Positions 15,394-24,206 of a stretch of 42,000 nucleotides of DNA are shown in pieces. A model generated the notes under the pieces. It worked only from the letters and a program-made list of their open reading frames with translations, did not search any database and was not told where the DNA came from. Position 1 is the stretch's first letter, and each line of letters starts with the position of its first letter. A program made the translations under genes and the position numbers. The DNA comes from Lentilactobacillus parafarraginis DSM 18390 = JCM 14109 (lineage in GTDB: Bacteria > Bacillota > Bacilli > Lactobacillales > Lactobacillaceae): the NCBI RefSeq assembly GCF_001435895.1, contig NZ_AZFZ01000022.1, positions 1 to 42,000 of the forward strand, in the 5' to 3' direction.

Positions 15394-17538
15394 TTAACGA
15401 CTGCTGTCATTATTACTTGCATCCGGGTTGGTAATCTTGATTCGGTTGGAATCAGTTGACTTATGATGGATTTCCGGTGCGTTCGTAACGTAGTCTTTGA
15501 TCGTATTTCCCCGTTTAGAATAGAGACTGGTTGACTTCTTGCCGCGTTTATCGGCAATCTCGCGTTCCTTTTGATAACCGTTGGCGTAATTATACTTCCG
15601 CGGATCGACGGTTTCAAACCCCTTTGGATGGTAAAAGCGCAACAGGTTCTTTTCGTTGAGGGAATCGGATAAGGAGAGTTCCTTATCAACGCGGGCCTTG
15701 TCCTTATCAACCTGTTTCTTCTGGCGTTTCGTTAGCTTCATCAGCTGACCGGTTTTGTTGGAATAGATATCGCCGCTAACTGACGTGAAGCTTGGGCTGA
15801 CCCAGTCCTGATTTCGGAAGGCGACTACCTGATCATGCTGCTTGGAGAAGATGTCGGTGCCAAATTGAACGTAGCGTTTGGTGCTGATCCCCAGAAGGTG
15901 CATGAGCGTCGGCAGGACGTCAATTTCGCCAGCGTACTTATTAGAAACGTAACCGTGCTTGGTGCCCGGCAGATTGATGATGAGCGGCACCCGTTGGAGC
16001 TGGGCGTTATCGTAGTCCGTCCAGTCATCAGGGTTCTTGCCAAGAGCCTTCGCCAAGTTCTTATTCTCAGAATCGGAAATGCCGTAATGATCGCCATACA
16101 GAACGATCATTGAGTTTTTCAGCAATCCAGTCTTTTTCAAGTAACGGTAAAATTCGTGAATGGACTGGTCGAGGTAATGGGCGGTCACAAAGTAATTGTC
16201 AACCACGTCATCACCGGTATCGGTCGTCTTGAAATTAGGACTTGTATCTTCCTTATCAAGATCGTAAGGAAAATGGTTGGTAACGGTAATATACTTCGCG
16301 TAGAATGGCTGCTGGAGGTTCTGAAGGTATTTGACGGAATCTCTAAACAAAAGCTTATCCTTCAAGCCGTAGCCCATTGAGCGGTCACCTGACGTGTCGT
16401 AGTAGCTGGCGTCGAAGAAGTATTGGTAACCCATTTCTTTATAAACGTTATTCCGGTTCCAGAAGCTGGCAACGTTGCCGTGGAAGACGGCGCTGGTGTA
16501 ATTGCGGCGCTGTTTGAGAATGGCAGGGGCGGCCTGGAAGGTGTTGTCGCTGCCAAGCTGGGCGAAGAGCGATCCCTGTGGCAAGCCATACGTGCTGGTT
16601 TCCAGCATGTTTTCGGCGTCCGAAGTTTTTCCTTGGCCAACCTGGTGGAAGAAGTTTCTAAACGAGTAGGAGGATTTGCTCTTATAAAGCTTATTTAGAA
16701 ACGGCGTGACTTCCTTGCCGTTAATCTTTTTGCCGATGAGGAACTGCTGGAAACTTTCCAGATGAAGAATGATGACATTCTTCCCCTTGGCGATACCGTA
16801 GTATTTTTTATTTGGTTTAGCGTAGTGCGAATGGGTAAACTTGAGCACGTCGTCGAGTTCCGACTTGGTGGCAGTTGCCCGTAAGTCATTGTTATGCTGC
16901 GACTTGAGGCCGTCATAAACGGTAAAGGCGTCTAGACCGAGGTATTTAACGATGTAAGTGCGGTCAAACGTCCGGGTTAGTAATTGTGGACGGTCCATTT
17001 CACCCAGAGAAAGGTTAATGGCGAAAAATAGCAGGGAAAATGACGTCACGGCCAGACCGATTCGCCGGTTAAGCGGCCGGTGATCAATCTTGATTTTTTT
17101 GGTGACGAGTAGCGCGATAATGACCACTAAGTCGATCCAGTAGAAGACATCGTGAAAGTTCGTCAGGGCGATGGAACTGCCGCTGAGGCCCTGATTGACT
17201 TTGGAATAGCCGGTCATGGTGCTAACGGTCATGAAGTCGGTGAATTCCCTGAAATAGATCACATTGAGGTAGAGGAGAACCGTGTTTAAAATATCAATAA
17301 TAATGGCAATTGGGTAGAAGGTTCGGCTTTTTTTAAAGTAGAGGGCGATTCCTACTAGCAGAAAAGTGGTTGCCAGGGGATTAATCACCACGATGATGAA
17401 CTGAAAGGGATTGGTGACGCCGAGTTTAAAGTCAACGAAGTAGGCAAGCATCGTTTTGGCCCAGAAACAGCTTATCAAGAGAATGAGAAAACCGATTCGA
17501 GTACTACATTTTGCGAGGATTGATTGAACGTATTTCAA
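15394..17538 (-). CDS. ltaS: Lipoteichoic acid synthase (LtaS-type sulfatase-fold enzyme)
   Basis: This 714-residue protein has five N-terminal membrane helices (residues about 12-175) and a large extracellular sulfatase-fold domain. LtaS transfers glycerol phosphate from phosphatidylglycerol to build the lipoteichoic acid chain outside the membrane. The active site is visible: E261 in ILHLESFQ, the nucleophile T305 in GQGKTSDAE, and the metal-binding segments TNHFPY and YGDHYG. The lysine-rich C-terminal tail is long and looks disordered. It starts with TTG, nine nucleotides after AAGGAG. The K+ channel gene follows in the same transcript. It could be a secondary LtaS paralogue; no other LtaS is in the window for comparison. 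Confidence 0.92.
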   Translation of the reverse strand: MKYVQSILAKCSTRIGFLILLISCFWAKTMLAYFVDFKLGVTNPFQFIIVVINPLATTFLLVGIALYFKKSRTFYPIAIIIDILNTVLLYLNVIYFREFTDFMTVSTMTGYSKVNQGLSGSSIALTNFHDVFYWIDLVVIIALLVTKKIKIDHRPLNRRIGLAVTSFSLLFFAINLSLGEMDRPQLLTRTFDRTYIVKYLGLDAFTVYDGLKSQHNNDLRATATKSELDDVLKFTHSHYAKPNKKYYGIAKGKNVIILHLESFQQFLIGKKINGKEVTPFLNKLYKSKSSYSFRNFFHQVGQGKTSDAENMLETSTYGLPQGSLFAQLGSDNTFQAAPAILKQRRNYTSAVFHGNVASFWNRNNVYKEMGYQYFFDASYYDTSGDRSMGYGLKDKLLFRDSVKYLQNLQQPFYAKYITVTNHFPYDLDKEDTSPNFKTTDTGDDVVDNYFVTAHYLDQSIHEFYRYLKKTGLLKNSMIVLYGDHYGISDSENKNLAKALGKNPDDWTDYDNAQLQRVPLIINLPGTKHGYVSNKYAGEIDVLPTLMHLLGISTKRYVQFGTDIFSKQHDQVVAFRNQDWVSPSFTSVSGDIYSNKTGQLMKLTKRQKKQVDKDKARVDKELSLSDSLNEKNLLRFYHPKGFETVDPRKYNYANGYQKEREIADKRGKKSTSLYSKRGNTIKDYVTNAPEIHHKSTDSNRIKITNPDASNNDSSR

Positions 17539-17645
17539 AATTCAAGCTCCTTAGGTCTGAGATAATCATACTTGTTAATCGTATCAGAAAAAAACGACAA
17601 ATAAAGGTGGAAATGGGGAATTTGGGGGAAAGTTAAGGAATAAGA

Positions 17646-17756
17646 GTGCAAAAAAGGGCGCTTTGACCATGATATTTAAGCCCAAGCCACGATTATTCCG
17701 GTTTTTGGAATGATTGTGGCTTGGGCTTAAATATTGATGGTCAGCCCTTTTTTGCA
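17646..17756. repeat. Long intergenic hairpin, arms of about 50 bp
   Basis: The left arm (17646-17699) and right arm (17707-17756) are nearly perfect inverted copies. The outer 14 bp (GTGCAAAAAAGGGC) match exactly, and the rest differs by a few bases and small indels. The loop is seven to eight bases. It lies between the divergent ltaS and phosphatase genes, so it is not a simple terminator of either. Confidence 0.85.
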
Positions 17757-17760
17757 CGTT
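17688..17760. repeat. 73-bp direct repeat, copy 1 (right half of the hairpin)
   Basis: This segment, from the inner end of the left arm to the end of the right arm, recurs 95 bp downstream with only two transitions. The duplication covers the loop and right arm but not the left arm. Confidence 0.85.
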
Positions 17761-17782
17761 TCAGCTAGGTAGCAGGGAACCG

Positions 17783-17855
17783 CACGATTATTCCGGTTTT
17801 TGAAATGATTGTGGCTTGGGCTTAAATATTGATGGTTAGCCCTTTTTTGCACGTT
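17783..17855. repeat. 73-bp direct repeat, copy 2
   Basis: This copy differs from 17688-17760 at two positions, both transitions. Because it repeats the right arm, the single left arm at 17646 can pair with either copy, giving two alternative hairpins. It lies about 40 bp upstream of the -10 box of the phosphatase gene. Confidence 0.85.
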
Positions 17856-17892
17856 TTGTCAATGTCGCGGTTATCCCCCAGGCAAACTTTGG

Positions 17893-17898
17893 TATACT
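17893..17898 (+). promoter_or_regulatory. -10 box of the histidine phosphatase gene
   Basis: TATACT lies 44 bp before the start codon, with a weak -35 (TTATCC, 17871-17876) at 16 bp. The duplicated repeat ends just upstream. Confidence 0.45.
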
Positions 17899-17942
17899 TA
17901 AAGCAATCAAGACAAATATAACAATCCAAAGGATGTGGCATC

Positions 17943-18605
17943 ATGACTAAATTTACTTTGTATATGGTTCGTCACGGTCAAACCTACTTTAATATTTATA
18001 ATAAACTCCAAGGCTGGAGCAATTCACCCCTCACAAAGAAGGGCGTTCAGAATGCCGTTGATACCGGTGAAAAATTAAAAAATACTAAATTCGTGGCGGC
18101 ATACTGTAGTGACACGACCCGCGCTGAAGTGACCACCAAAGAGATCCTGAAGCGGAACCTGGTTTCGGACGTTAATAAGGAACCGACAACCTCCCCATTT
18201 TTCCGGGAAGAGTTTTACGGTTACTTTGAGGGTAATGATATGGACCAAGCATGGTATCTCGCGGGGGCGCCTCATGGACTACCAACCTTCAAAGCGATTG
18301 TGGAAAAGTATTCAATTGGCAAAGCTAAGGACTACCTCAAGGACGCCGATCCGTTCCACCAAGCTGAAAACAATACTGAATATTGGGACCGGCTTAATCA
18401 GGGGCTTGATTTGATCAAAAATAACCCGCAAATTAAGGATGGCGACAACGTTCTGCTGATCAGTCACGGAAATACGTTATTAAGCCTGGTTGAACGATTT
18501 GGCAACGGTCAGTTTGACGTAACGGAACGACCGGCAAACGGCAGTTTAACCAAACTGGAATTTGATGGCGATGACGTAAAGGTCACGGCCTACAACGAAC
18601 AATAA
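17943..18605 (+). CDS. Histidine phosphatase (phosphoglycerate mutase-like) family protein
   Basis: This 220-residue cytoplasmic protein has the RHGQT motif (phospho-accepting H11), the following LQGWSNSPLTKKG and the second histidine in LLISHGNTLL. These place it in the cofactor-dependent phosphoglycerate mutase branch of histidine phosphatases. Proteins of this length and with an insert around the substrate loop are usually broad phosphatases rather than the glycolytic mutase, so I leave the substrate open. ATG 17943 follows AAAGGATG at a normal distance. A GNAT gene starts 23 bp after it, so they are probably in one operon. Confidence 0.88.
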   Translation: MTKFTLYMVRHGQTYFNIYNKLQGWSNSPLTKKGVQNAVDTGEKLKNTKFVAAYCSDTTRAEVTTKEILKRNLVSDVNKEPTTSPFFREEFYGYFEGNDMDQAWYLAGAPHGLPTFKAIVEKYSIGKAKDYLKDADPFHQAENNTEYWDRLNQGLDLIKNNPQIKDGDNVLLISHGNTLLSLVERFGNGQFDVTERPANGSLTKLEFDGDDVKVTAYNEQ

Positions 18606-18628
18606 CCATAATCTGACTTAAGAAGTGA

Positions 18629-19060
18629 TTGGATTTGAAAATCGAACGAACCGACGCATTGAACGATATCTACCAGGACGCCCGTTCGATTCGCCAAGCC
18701 GTTTTCGTTGGCGAACAGGGAATCGATCCTCAATTGGAGTTTGATGGTACGGATGGGCAGGCCACCCATTACGTTGCTTATGTCCAGAACCAACCGGTTG
18801 CGACCGCCCGTGCGACGGTGACTGACCACGGGGTTCATATTCAAAGGGTTGCCACGTTGGCGGCGTTCCGGCACCGGGGATACGCGAAAAACGTATTGCA
18901 GGCAATCCTGGATGATGAACGGTACGCTGGCCAAACCCGATTCTATCTCGGCGCCCAGCAAACTGCCGTGGGCTTATATCAAACATTAGGTTTTCAGCAA
19001 TTCGGCCAGCCCTTCATGGAGGTCGGCATTCGCCACGTTAATATGGTGCTGAGTCGATAA
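18629..19060 (+). CDS. GNAT-family N-acetyltransferase (YjcF/ElaA-like)
   Basis: This 143-residue protein has the GNAT fold pattern. It begins with the RQAVFVGEQGI segment typical of YjcF/ElaA-type members. The acetyl-CoA loop is QRVATLAAFRHRGYAKNVL, and it ends with GLYQTLGFQQFGQPFMEVGIRH. It should transfer an acetyl group from acetyl-CoA to a small molecule or protein in the cytoplasm; the substrate is unknown. The start is TTG at 18629 or TTG at 18635; both lie near AAGAAGTGA, which is a weak ribosome binding site. It follows the phosphatase gene by 23 bp. A dispersed hairpin repeat lies just after it. Confidence 0.85.
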   Translation: MDLKIERTDALNDIYQDARSIRQAVFVGEQGIDPQLEFDGTDGQATHYVAYVQNQPVATARATVTDHGVHIQRVATLAAFRHRGYAKNVLQAILDDERYAGQTRFYLGAQQTAVGLYQTLGFQQFGQPFMEVGIRHVNMVLSR

Positions 19061-19110
19061 TTTAAAATTTGAAGGCTAACCCAAAAGGGGGCGCTCTTTC
19101 CAGCGTATAA

Positions 19111-19226
19111 GAGGCCGGGACAAAACTCAAATTTTGTCCCGGCCTCACGGTTTATCCGAATGTTACCTAGCTGAATCATGGGCCAGAAAGCAGCTTCCGG
19201 CCGTATAAGGGGATTATGTCCCACAC
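19111..19226. repeat. Dispersed intergenic repeat, copy A
   Basis: It begins with a 15-bp hairpin (GAGGCCGGGACAAAA / TTTTGTCCCGGCCTC, 19111-19146) that can terminate transcription. About 80 bp of conserved sequence follow, ending GTCCCACAC. An inverted, nearly identical copy lies at 27092-27268. It sits between convergent genes. Confidence 0.85.
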
Positions 19227-19229
19227 GCT

Positions 19230-20354
19230 TTAATGAATACCATGCAAATGAGTCGGGGATGCGGCGGCTTCCTTAGTGCGATGGCGAATTTGCTGCCAGA
19301 TGACATGCAACCCGAATGCGGATCCAAATGATAACAGCCACGTGCCAATGTAAATGAGCCCAATGCCAATCCAAAGGTGGCGGGTTGTCAGGCTGCGGCC
19401 GGGACCCATCCATAGGAGGTAGATCCAAAAAGCGTTGCCCAGGAATGCCTTGTAGGCATAATTCGCGAGGTTATGGACAACTTTTGCAATCTTGGGTTGA
19501 TTATCAATTTGGAAGATGCCAAACGCCGCGATTAAGGTGATGACCGTTAAGTCATAGATCATCATTGATGGCTTGTAGTAAGGAGCGTTTGTGAGCCGCA
19601 CCGGGTAGCCAAAGTTAAATAGGGCTTGGTTGGTCCAATAAAAGCTCCCTAAAAATAATAGGCAAATCATTGGCCACCAAACTCGAAAAATTCGGTTGGC
19701 TGACAGACGGAATTCCCAGGCCAGCATGCCAAGAACGCCATAAATAAGAAAACTGATGAAGACGCGGTCGAGTAAATACCAGCTATGCATGTGAGGGCCG
19801 TGAAAGACCTGCTGATCGTAGAATACCAGCCAGCTCAGATAAATGACGGTGGTAATGCCGATAACCATTCTGGCCCGGCCCCGCCGGTGATGAATCCAGT
19901 GAGCGAGAAACCAGAATGCCGGCATCAAAATAACAAATTGCATCATCATCGTGTTGTACCAGAGGTGCGGGGCCGCGTTGCCGTTGATAAATTGCCAGAG
20001 AAATGTGCGCAGGTCGTGGAAATGACGGACCTGCTGAAGTTCGGGCGTCACAATCAAGTAAACGCCGGTCCACAGAATCGTTGGCGCAAAGGTGGCGTGC
20101 CATTGCTGTTTGAGATAGGTTCCATACGTTATTTGGGGCGTCATCGTGAGTCGAGAAGTTGTAAACAGGATTGCGAAAATGAATGCGGGCGCCGTGAATT
20201 TAATCAAGTTATAAATGATGCCAATGTCAAATTGGTGAGTTTCGGATGGATGTTCTGTGAGTGCAAACGCCAAAATGGTCTGCAGCATCACAGCGCAGCA
20301 GGAAACCAATTTTAGGTAGTCACCGATGTCAGGGCGCTGAGCAGGTTTTTCCAT
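19230..20354 (-). CDS. Acyltransferase 3 family membrane protein
   Basis: This 374-residue protein has about ten hydrophobic segments spread over its full length and fits the acyltransferase-3 (OafA/NodX-like) family. The first segment, DIGDYLKLVSCCAVMLQTIL, is the usual start of the family. A conserved PHLWYNTMMMQFVILMPAFW segment follows near residue 130. Such proteins O-acylate surface polysaccharide, peptidoglycan or teichoic acid at the membrane. The acceptor is not identifiable; no polysaccharide cluster is nearby. ATG 20354 follows GGAGGGAG at a normal distance. It stands alone. Confidence 0.75.
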   Translation of the reverse strand: MEKPAQRPDIGDYLKLVSCCAVMLQTILAFALTEHPSETHQFDIGIIYNLIKFTAPAFIFAILFTTSRLTMTPQITYGTYLKQQWHATFAPTILWTGVYLIVTPELQQVRHFHDLRTFLWQFINGNAAPHLWYNTMMMQFVILMPAFWFLAHWIHHRRGRARMVIGITTVIYLSWLVFYDQQVFHGPHMHSWYLLDRVFISFLIYGVLGMLAWEFRLSANRIFRVWWPMICLLFLGSFYWTNQALFNFGYPVRLTNAPYYKPSMMIYDLTVITLIAAFGIFQIDNQPKIAKVVHNLANYAYKAFLGNAFWIYLLWMGPGRSLTTRHLWIGIGLIYIGTWLLSFGSAFGLHVIWQQIRHRTKEAAASPTHLHGIH

Positions 20355-20458
20355 AGTTCTCCCTCCGTTTTGTTATTAGGTTAATTGTAGTTGAATTGTG
20401 TGAAATTTGACAAGTGGCTAACTGATTTACGGCCGCTGCCACAAATTGTGGGCATTAT

Positions 20459-20492
20459 AAAAGGCTGGGACCAATTCTGATCCCAGCCTTTT
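20459..20492 (-). terminator. Terminator of the NlpC/P60 gene
   Basis: AAAAGGCTGGGA and TCCCAGCCTTTT form a 12-bp stem around a ten-base loop. On the minus strand it follows the NlpC/P60 stop codon by about 55 bp and is followed by TTTTAT. Confidence 0.85.
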
Positions 20493-20547
20493 GAGTAAAA
20501 AGTTAGTTTGTCGCGATATTAATTTAAGTTGTGGTTAGATTAAGTGA

Positions 20548-21018
20548 CTAGTCATCGAGGTCAGTTACATGAACGCCACCAACGTAATGCCACCAAGGGG
20601 CCTTAACGTTTTCAGTGATCACGCCACGGTTTTGAGCATCGACCATCTTGCCGTTGCCAATGTACATGCCAACGTGCGAGATTGATGAAGTGCTGCCGCC
20701 GAAGAATACCAAGTCACCCTTCTGGAGGTTGCTGTATGAAACTTTCTTTTCGGCATTGTATTGTGCTTGAGCAGTCCGGGGAAGCTTAACACCGGCGCCC
20801 TTCTTGTAAACGTAACTTGTGAAGCCTGAGCAATCAAATGATGAAGGTCCGGTTGCACCCCATACATATGGCTTGCCGAGATTCTGCTTTGCGACGGTGT
20901 ACAGTGATGAATATGAGGCATCGTCGTCAGCCTTTGCTGCTGAGGCTGTACTGAATCCTGCGGTTAGTAATGCGAAGAATGCAACGACGACTAAAATGAT
21001 TTGCTTATGTAATTTCAT
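20548..21018 (-). CDS. Secreted NlpC/P60 peptidoglycan endopeptidase
   Basis: This 156-residue protein has a signal peptide (residues 1-28, with AxA-type cleavage at TASAAKA) and then a single NlpC/P60 domain. The catalytic residues are C63 (FDCSGFT) and H115 (SHVGMYIG), and RTAQAQ is present. Such enzymes cut the D-Glu/meso-Dpm (or Lys) stem-peptide bond in the wall. There is no LysM or SH3 wall-binding domain, so it may act free or need a partner. The ribosome binding site (GGGAG) is 13 nt from the ATG, which is somewhat long. It is monocistronic. Confidence 0.92.
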   Translation of the reverse strand: MKLHKQIILVVVAFFALLTAGFSTASAAKADDDASYSSLYTVAKQNLGKPYVWGATGPSSFDCSGFTSYVYKKGAGVKLPRTAQAQYNAEKKVSYSNLQKGDLVFFGGSTSSISHVGMYIGNGKMVDAQNRGVITENVKAPWWHYVGGVHVTDLDD

Positions 21019-21336
21019 AATTTTTCAACAACTCCCTATCAATTTACAAGTACAATTCTATCAATCTAGTGTTGCATTTCTGTGACAAACAATTATCAAT
21101 GCAGTTAAAGAAGATTTCCGGCTGAAACATTGGTGGGTGGCTTATTGAAAGGTACTGGTGAAAACACTGCCATAGTGGGATTAAAGTTATCCGGATAAAT
21201 AAAAAAACGCCTGAGATTCTCAGACGTTTCGTGACAATTTCGACTTGAATGAAGCATTTTAACGAAAATTTACGGGTTTATTCCCAATATTTCCGGTGAA
21301 TGTTACAATTTGTGAACAATTTTGCGAGCGGATTGA
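21019..21336. other. Intergenic region without a gene, with one terminator
   Basis: The stretch holds the promoter region of the NlpC/P60 gene on the right-to-left strand. At 21201-21230 there is a hairpin (AACGTCTGAG arms on the minus strand) followed by seven T residues. That hairpin ends the exporter transcript. I see no other conserved signal. Confidence 0.65.
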
Positions 21337-24045
21337 CTACTTATTCTTCAAAATGTGCTTTTTATTCGGGAGGGTCACGGCTAATTTACCCATCGATGAG
21401 ACAATCATTGGCAAGATGAGGTAGAAGACCGCTGCGGTGTAGATGACGATCAGCGCGACCTCGATCATGCCAAATGACGCGCCAAAGGTTAACGCGATTG
21501 CCAGGATCACGATGACTAACAGAATATACCGGACAATCTGTCCGTAACTCGCCATGGTTGGCCGAATCCAGTCCAGAAGTGACAGTTCGGTATATCGGTA
21601 TGATAATCCAAGAGCGATGATTTGCCAGGCGCCAAACGCGACTAAAATCGTGGCCGCCATAATTGGCACTTGCCAGTCAAACTGCTTAATACCAGCAATG
21701 AAATGCATCGTCAGGTAGGTGAGCTGGAAGCCGGTGAGCGCGGACATGGCAAACGTCACGGTCCAGTAAAGCGGTTGAAGAATTGCCCGGCTGACGGTAA
21801 AGACGGCCGCAAGAATGCCAATGATGAGAATCAGGAATAGTGTCAGAAAGTGGTGGCTCATTTTGGATTGCGTCATGGCTTGGGTGACTGGTTCACCGGT
21901 AATGGCAACCTGAGCATCTGAAAGGGCGGTGCCGCGCAGCTGAAGATTGATCTGCTGCTTAAGTCGATTGACCTGCTTAATATTCGTCGTACTTGACGGC
22001 GCGTTCTTGAAGACGACTTGAAGGGTGGTAATCTTCTGGTTCTGGCTGGTGTAATTCAGCATTGTCTGTTGAAAGTCCGTGTCGGCAAGCTGGGCCTTGG
22101 TAATGTAGTAGACGTTGGCGCCACCGGACTTCTGTAAGCCGCTGAGATAATCATAAATGTGATTTAACTGGCTGGTTGACGAAGTGACTTGGCGGTTGAC
22201 CTTCTTTAACGCCTGCTGGATTTGCTTAATCTGTTGACTATAATTCTGAAGATTGTTGTAACTGTTCTCGCCGTAATTTTGAATAACCTGCCCTTCGGCG
22301 GCCAGCTGACTTACGCCGGAAGAAACGTTCTGGAGTGACTGGTTCAACTGATTAATCTGGCGCTGATAACGCTGGACCTTCTTTGAAGCGTTGGCTTGAA
22401 CTGAGGTCCCGGCATTCGCCGCGGCGTTATTGACCTGGGATGCCAGGCTGCTGCTGCTTTGAACGATCTGGTGACTCTTCTTGACCAGGGCAGCCATTGA
22501 CCTGACCTGTTGTTTCAAGGATTTTAGATCCAAATTATTAGCGTTGGACGTAATTCCGTTGGATGCTTGGGAAAGTTGGCCAGTGGCCTGTTTAGAGCTT
22601 AAGCCGATGGATTCCAGCTGATTGGCAACGTAGTACTTTTCAATTGGCATGCCGCCGGGCTGCGTCAACGAATAGACATCGCTGACGCCAGCCGTATGTT
22701 GTAACTTGGTGGTCAGCTCATCTAAACTTTGAAGGGATTTCTCATTGGTCAGCGGTTTATCAGCTTTCAGATAGATGGTGACCGGGGTTGGTTTGCCCTC
22801 GCTAAAGTGAGCCTGCAGAACACGGGCCCCTTTGACAGCTTGACTGGTTTCCGTCAGGTTTGTCATGGGCGAAAAGTTGAGACTATTGTGGTAGAAGTAA
22901 ATAAATGGCAGGGTAATATAGAGAACCACCAAAAAGCCGGCAATTGGCTGCCAGAGTGAAAATTCGGTGGCTTTATTCCAATATGAAGCCTTCATGGCGG
23001 GCTTCAAAGTTGTCGTTGGCCAGAAGATACTTTCGCCCAATGCAGCCGTGAAGACGGCGTTGAGGGTGAGCGTTGCCAAAATCAGGACGGGGTAGGTAAT
23101 TGCCAAAGCCCAGAGTGCTTGAATTTCATCAAAGTGAACCAGGCCGCACAGACCAAATAGGATGGTCAAAGCGCCGCCAACGATCGTGATTGGGAATCGC
23201 AATCCTTGAATGGTTTGTTTGGTTGCGGCGCGCGGTTCCCGTTCAACGGTGAGGACACTCTTGAGTTTTCGGAAAATGTAGATATTCCAGATGGTGCCCA
23301 GAACCAGTACCGCCAGCCCAATTTCTAACGGCACGTACTGGGTGAAGGCCCAGTTAAAGTGGCTGGCCAGGTTTAGTGAAATGCTGTAAGAAGTAACGAA
23401 CGCCGTAAATAAGGTAATAAACGAAATTAGAGCGGCTAAGATTGCCCTAAAGTAGATGCCCACAATCAAGATCGACGCAATAAATAACGCGACTAATACG
23501 ATCTTTGTGACTTGCGCGGTGGTCTGGTTATTGACGTCCCGGACAATCTCCGGACTGGTAACGAACGATTTTAGCCCGGGAACTTTAACCTGGGTCACCA
23601 GCTCACTGGTGAGAATCCGCAGATCGTTCTTCGGGTTAATATCTAACGAAACGACCTGGGTTGACCCGTCCTTAGACAGCATTTGCGCCTGCCCCGACAC
23701 ATTTGTGCTTGGCGTGACGATGCGTTTAATACTATAGTAAGACTGATGTTTTTTTAAACCATCAATCGTTGACTGGATGGTCTGCTTTTGTTTTGAGGTT
23801 AATTTTCCGCTTGGATTCTCATAGACGATGTTAATCGTTTGTGAATGGCCTAACTGGTACCCCCACTGATCGCGTAAATTTGCCGCTTTTTGCGGCTGTG
23901 AATTGGCGCTGAAAGTTGGCTGACTATACCGCTGTAATGTATTAGTTATACTTGGAGCGGAAATAATTGCAATAAAGACAATTATCAGCCATACTAACAG
24001 CGTGAACACGCGATTTTGATGAAATTTTGACATTATACCCTGCAT
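21337..24045 (-). CDS. MMPL/RND-like membrane protein without the proton-relay Asp-Tyr pairs
   Basis: This 902-residue protein has the MMPL layout: one N-terminal helix, an extracellular loop, a five-helix bundle, a large second loop with a long coiled coil (about residues 500-680, rich in Gln, Asn and Ser) and a second helix bundle. It resembles YdfJ-type exporters of lipids or other hydrophobic compounds. The segment that normally reads GxDY is LGTIWNIYIF in the first bundle and FGAWQIIALG in the second, so the aspartates that carry protons appear to be missing in both. ATG 24045 follows AGGGGA at seven nucleotides. A terminator follows at 21201-21230. It may be an inactive or scaffold-type member. 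Confidence 0.78.
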   Translation of the reverse strand: MQGIMSKFHQNRVFTLLVWLIIVFIAIISAPSITNTLQRYSQPTFSANSQPQKAANLRDQWGYQLGHSQTINIVYENPSGKLTSKQKQTIQSTIDGLKKHQSYYSIKRIVTPSTNVSGQAQMLSKDGSTQVVSLDINPKNDLRILTSELVTQVKVPGLKSFVTSPEIVRDVNNQTTAQVTKIVLVALFIASILIVGIYFRAILAALISFITLFTAFVTSYSISLNLASHFNWAFTQYVPLEIGLAVLVLGTIWNIYIFRKLKSVLTVEREPRAATKQTIQGLRFPITIVGGALTILFGLCGLVHFDEIQALWALAITYPVLILATLTLNAVFTAALGESIFWPTTTLKPAMKASYWNKATEFSLWQPIAGFLVVLYITLPFIYFYHNSLNFSPMTNLTETSQAVKGARVLQAHFSEGKPTPVTIYLKADKPLTNEKSLQSLDELTTKLQHTAGVSDVYSLTQPGGMPIEKYYVANQLESIGLSSKQATGQLSQASNGITSNANNLDLKSLKQQVRSMAALVKKSHQIVQSSSSLASQVNNAAANAGTSVQANASKKVQRYQRQINQLNQSLQNVSSGVSQLAAEGQVIQNYGENSYNNLQNYSQQIKQIQQALKKVNRQVTSSTSQLNHIYDYLSGLQKSGGANVYYITKAQLADTDFQQTMLNYTSQNQKITTLQVVFKNAPSSTTNIKQVNRLKQQINLQLRGTALSDAQVAITGEPVTQAMTQSKMSHHFLTLFLILIIGILAAVFTVSRAILQPLYWTVTFAMSALTGFQLTYLTMHFIAGIKQFDWQVPIMAATILVAFGAWQIIALGLSYRYTELSLLDWIRPTMASYGQIVRYILLVIVILAIALTFGASFGMIEVALIVIYTAAVFYLILPMIVSSMGKLAVTLPNKKHILKNK

Positions 24046-24206
24046 GAAGTCGTCCCCTGTAATATGTACTAAAAAATCGATAAGAGTTATTTCCCATTTA
24101 ATAAAATTCTACCATTTTATGACGGTGGTTGCGATAGCAAATCGCCGTGCAGCTCAATTATAATGGAAACTAAACGATTTAATGAAGATAGAAGAGGTGA
24201 AGTCTC

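Noticed and set aside
17646-17855. CRISPR array
   Set aside because: There are only two direct copies of 73 bp, with no regular short repeats or spacers and no cas genes.
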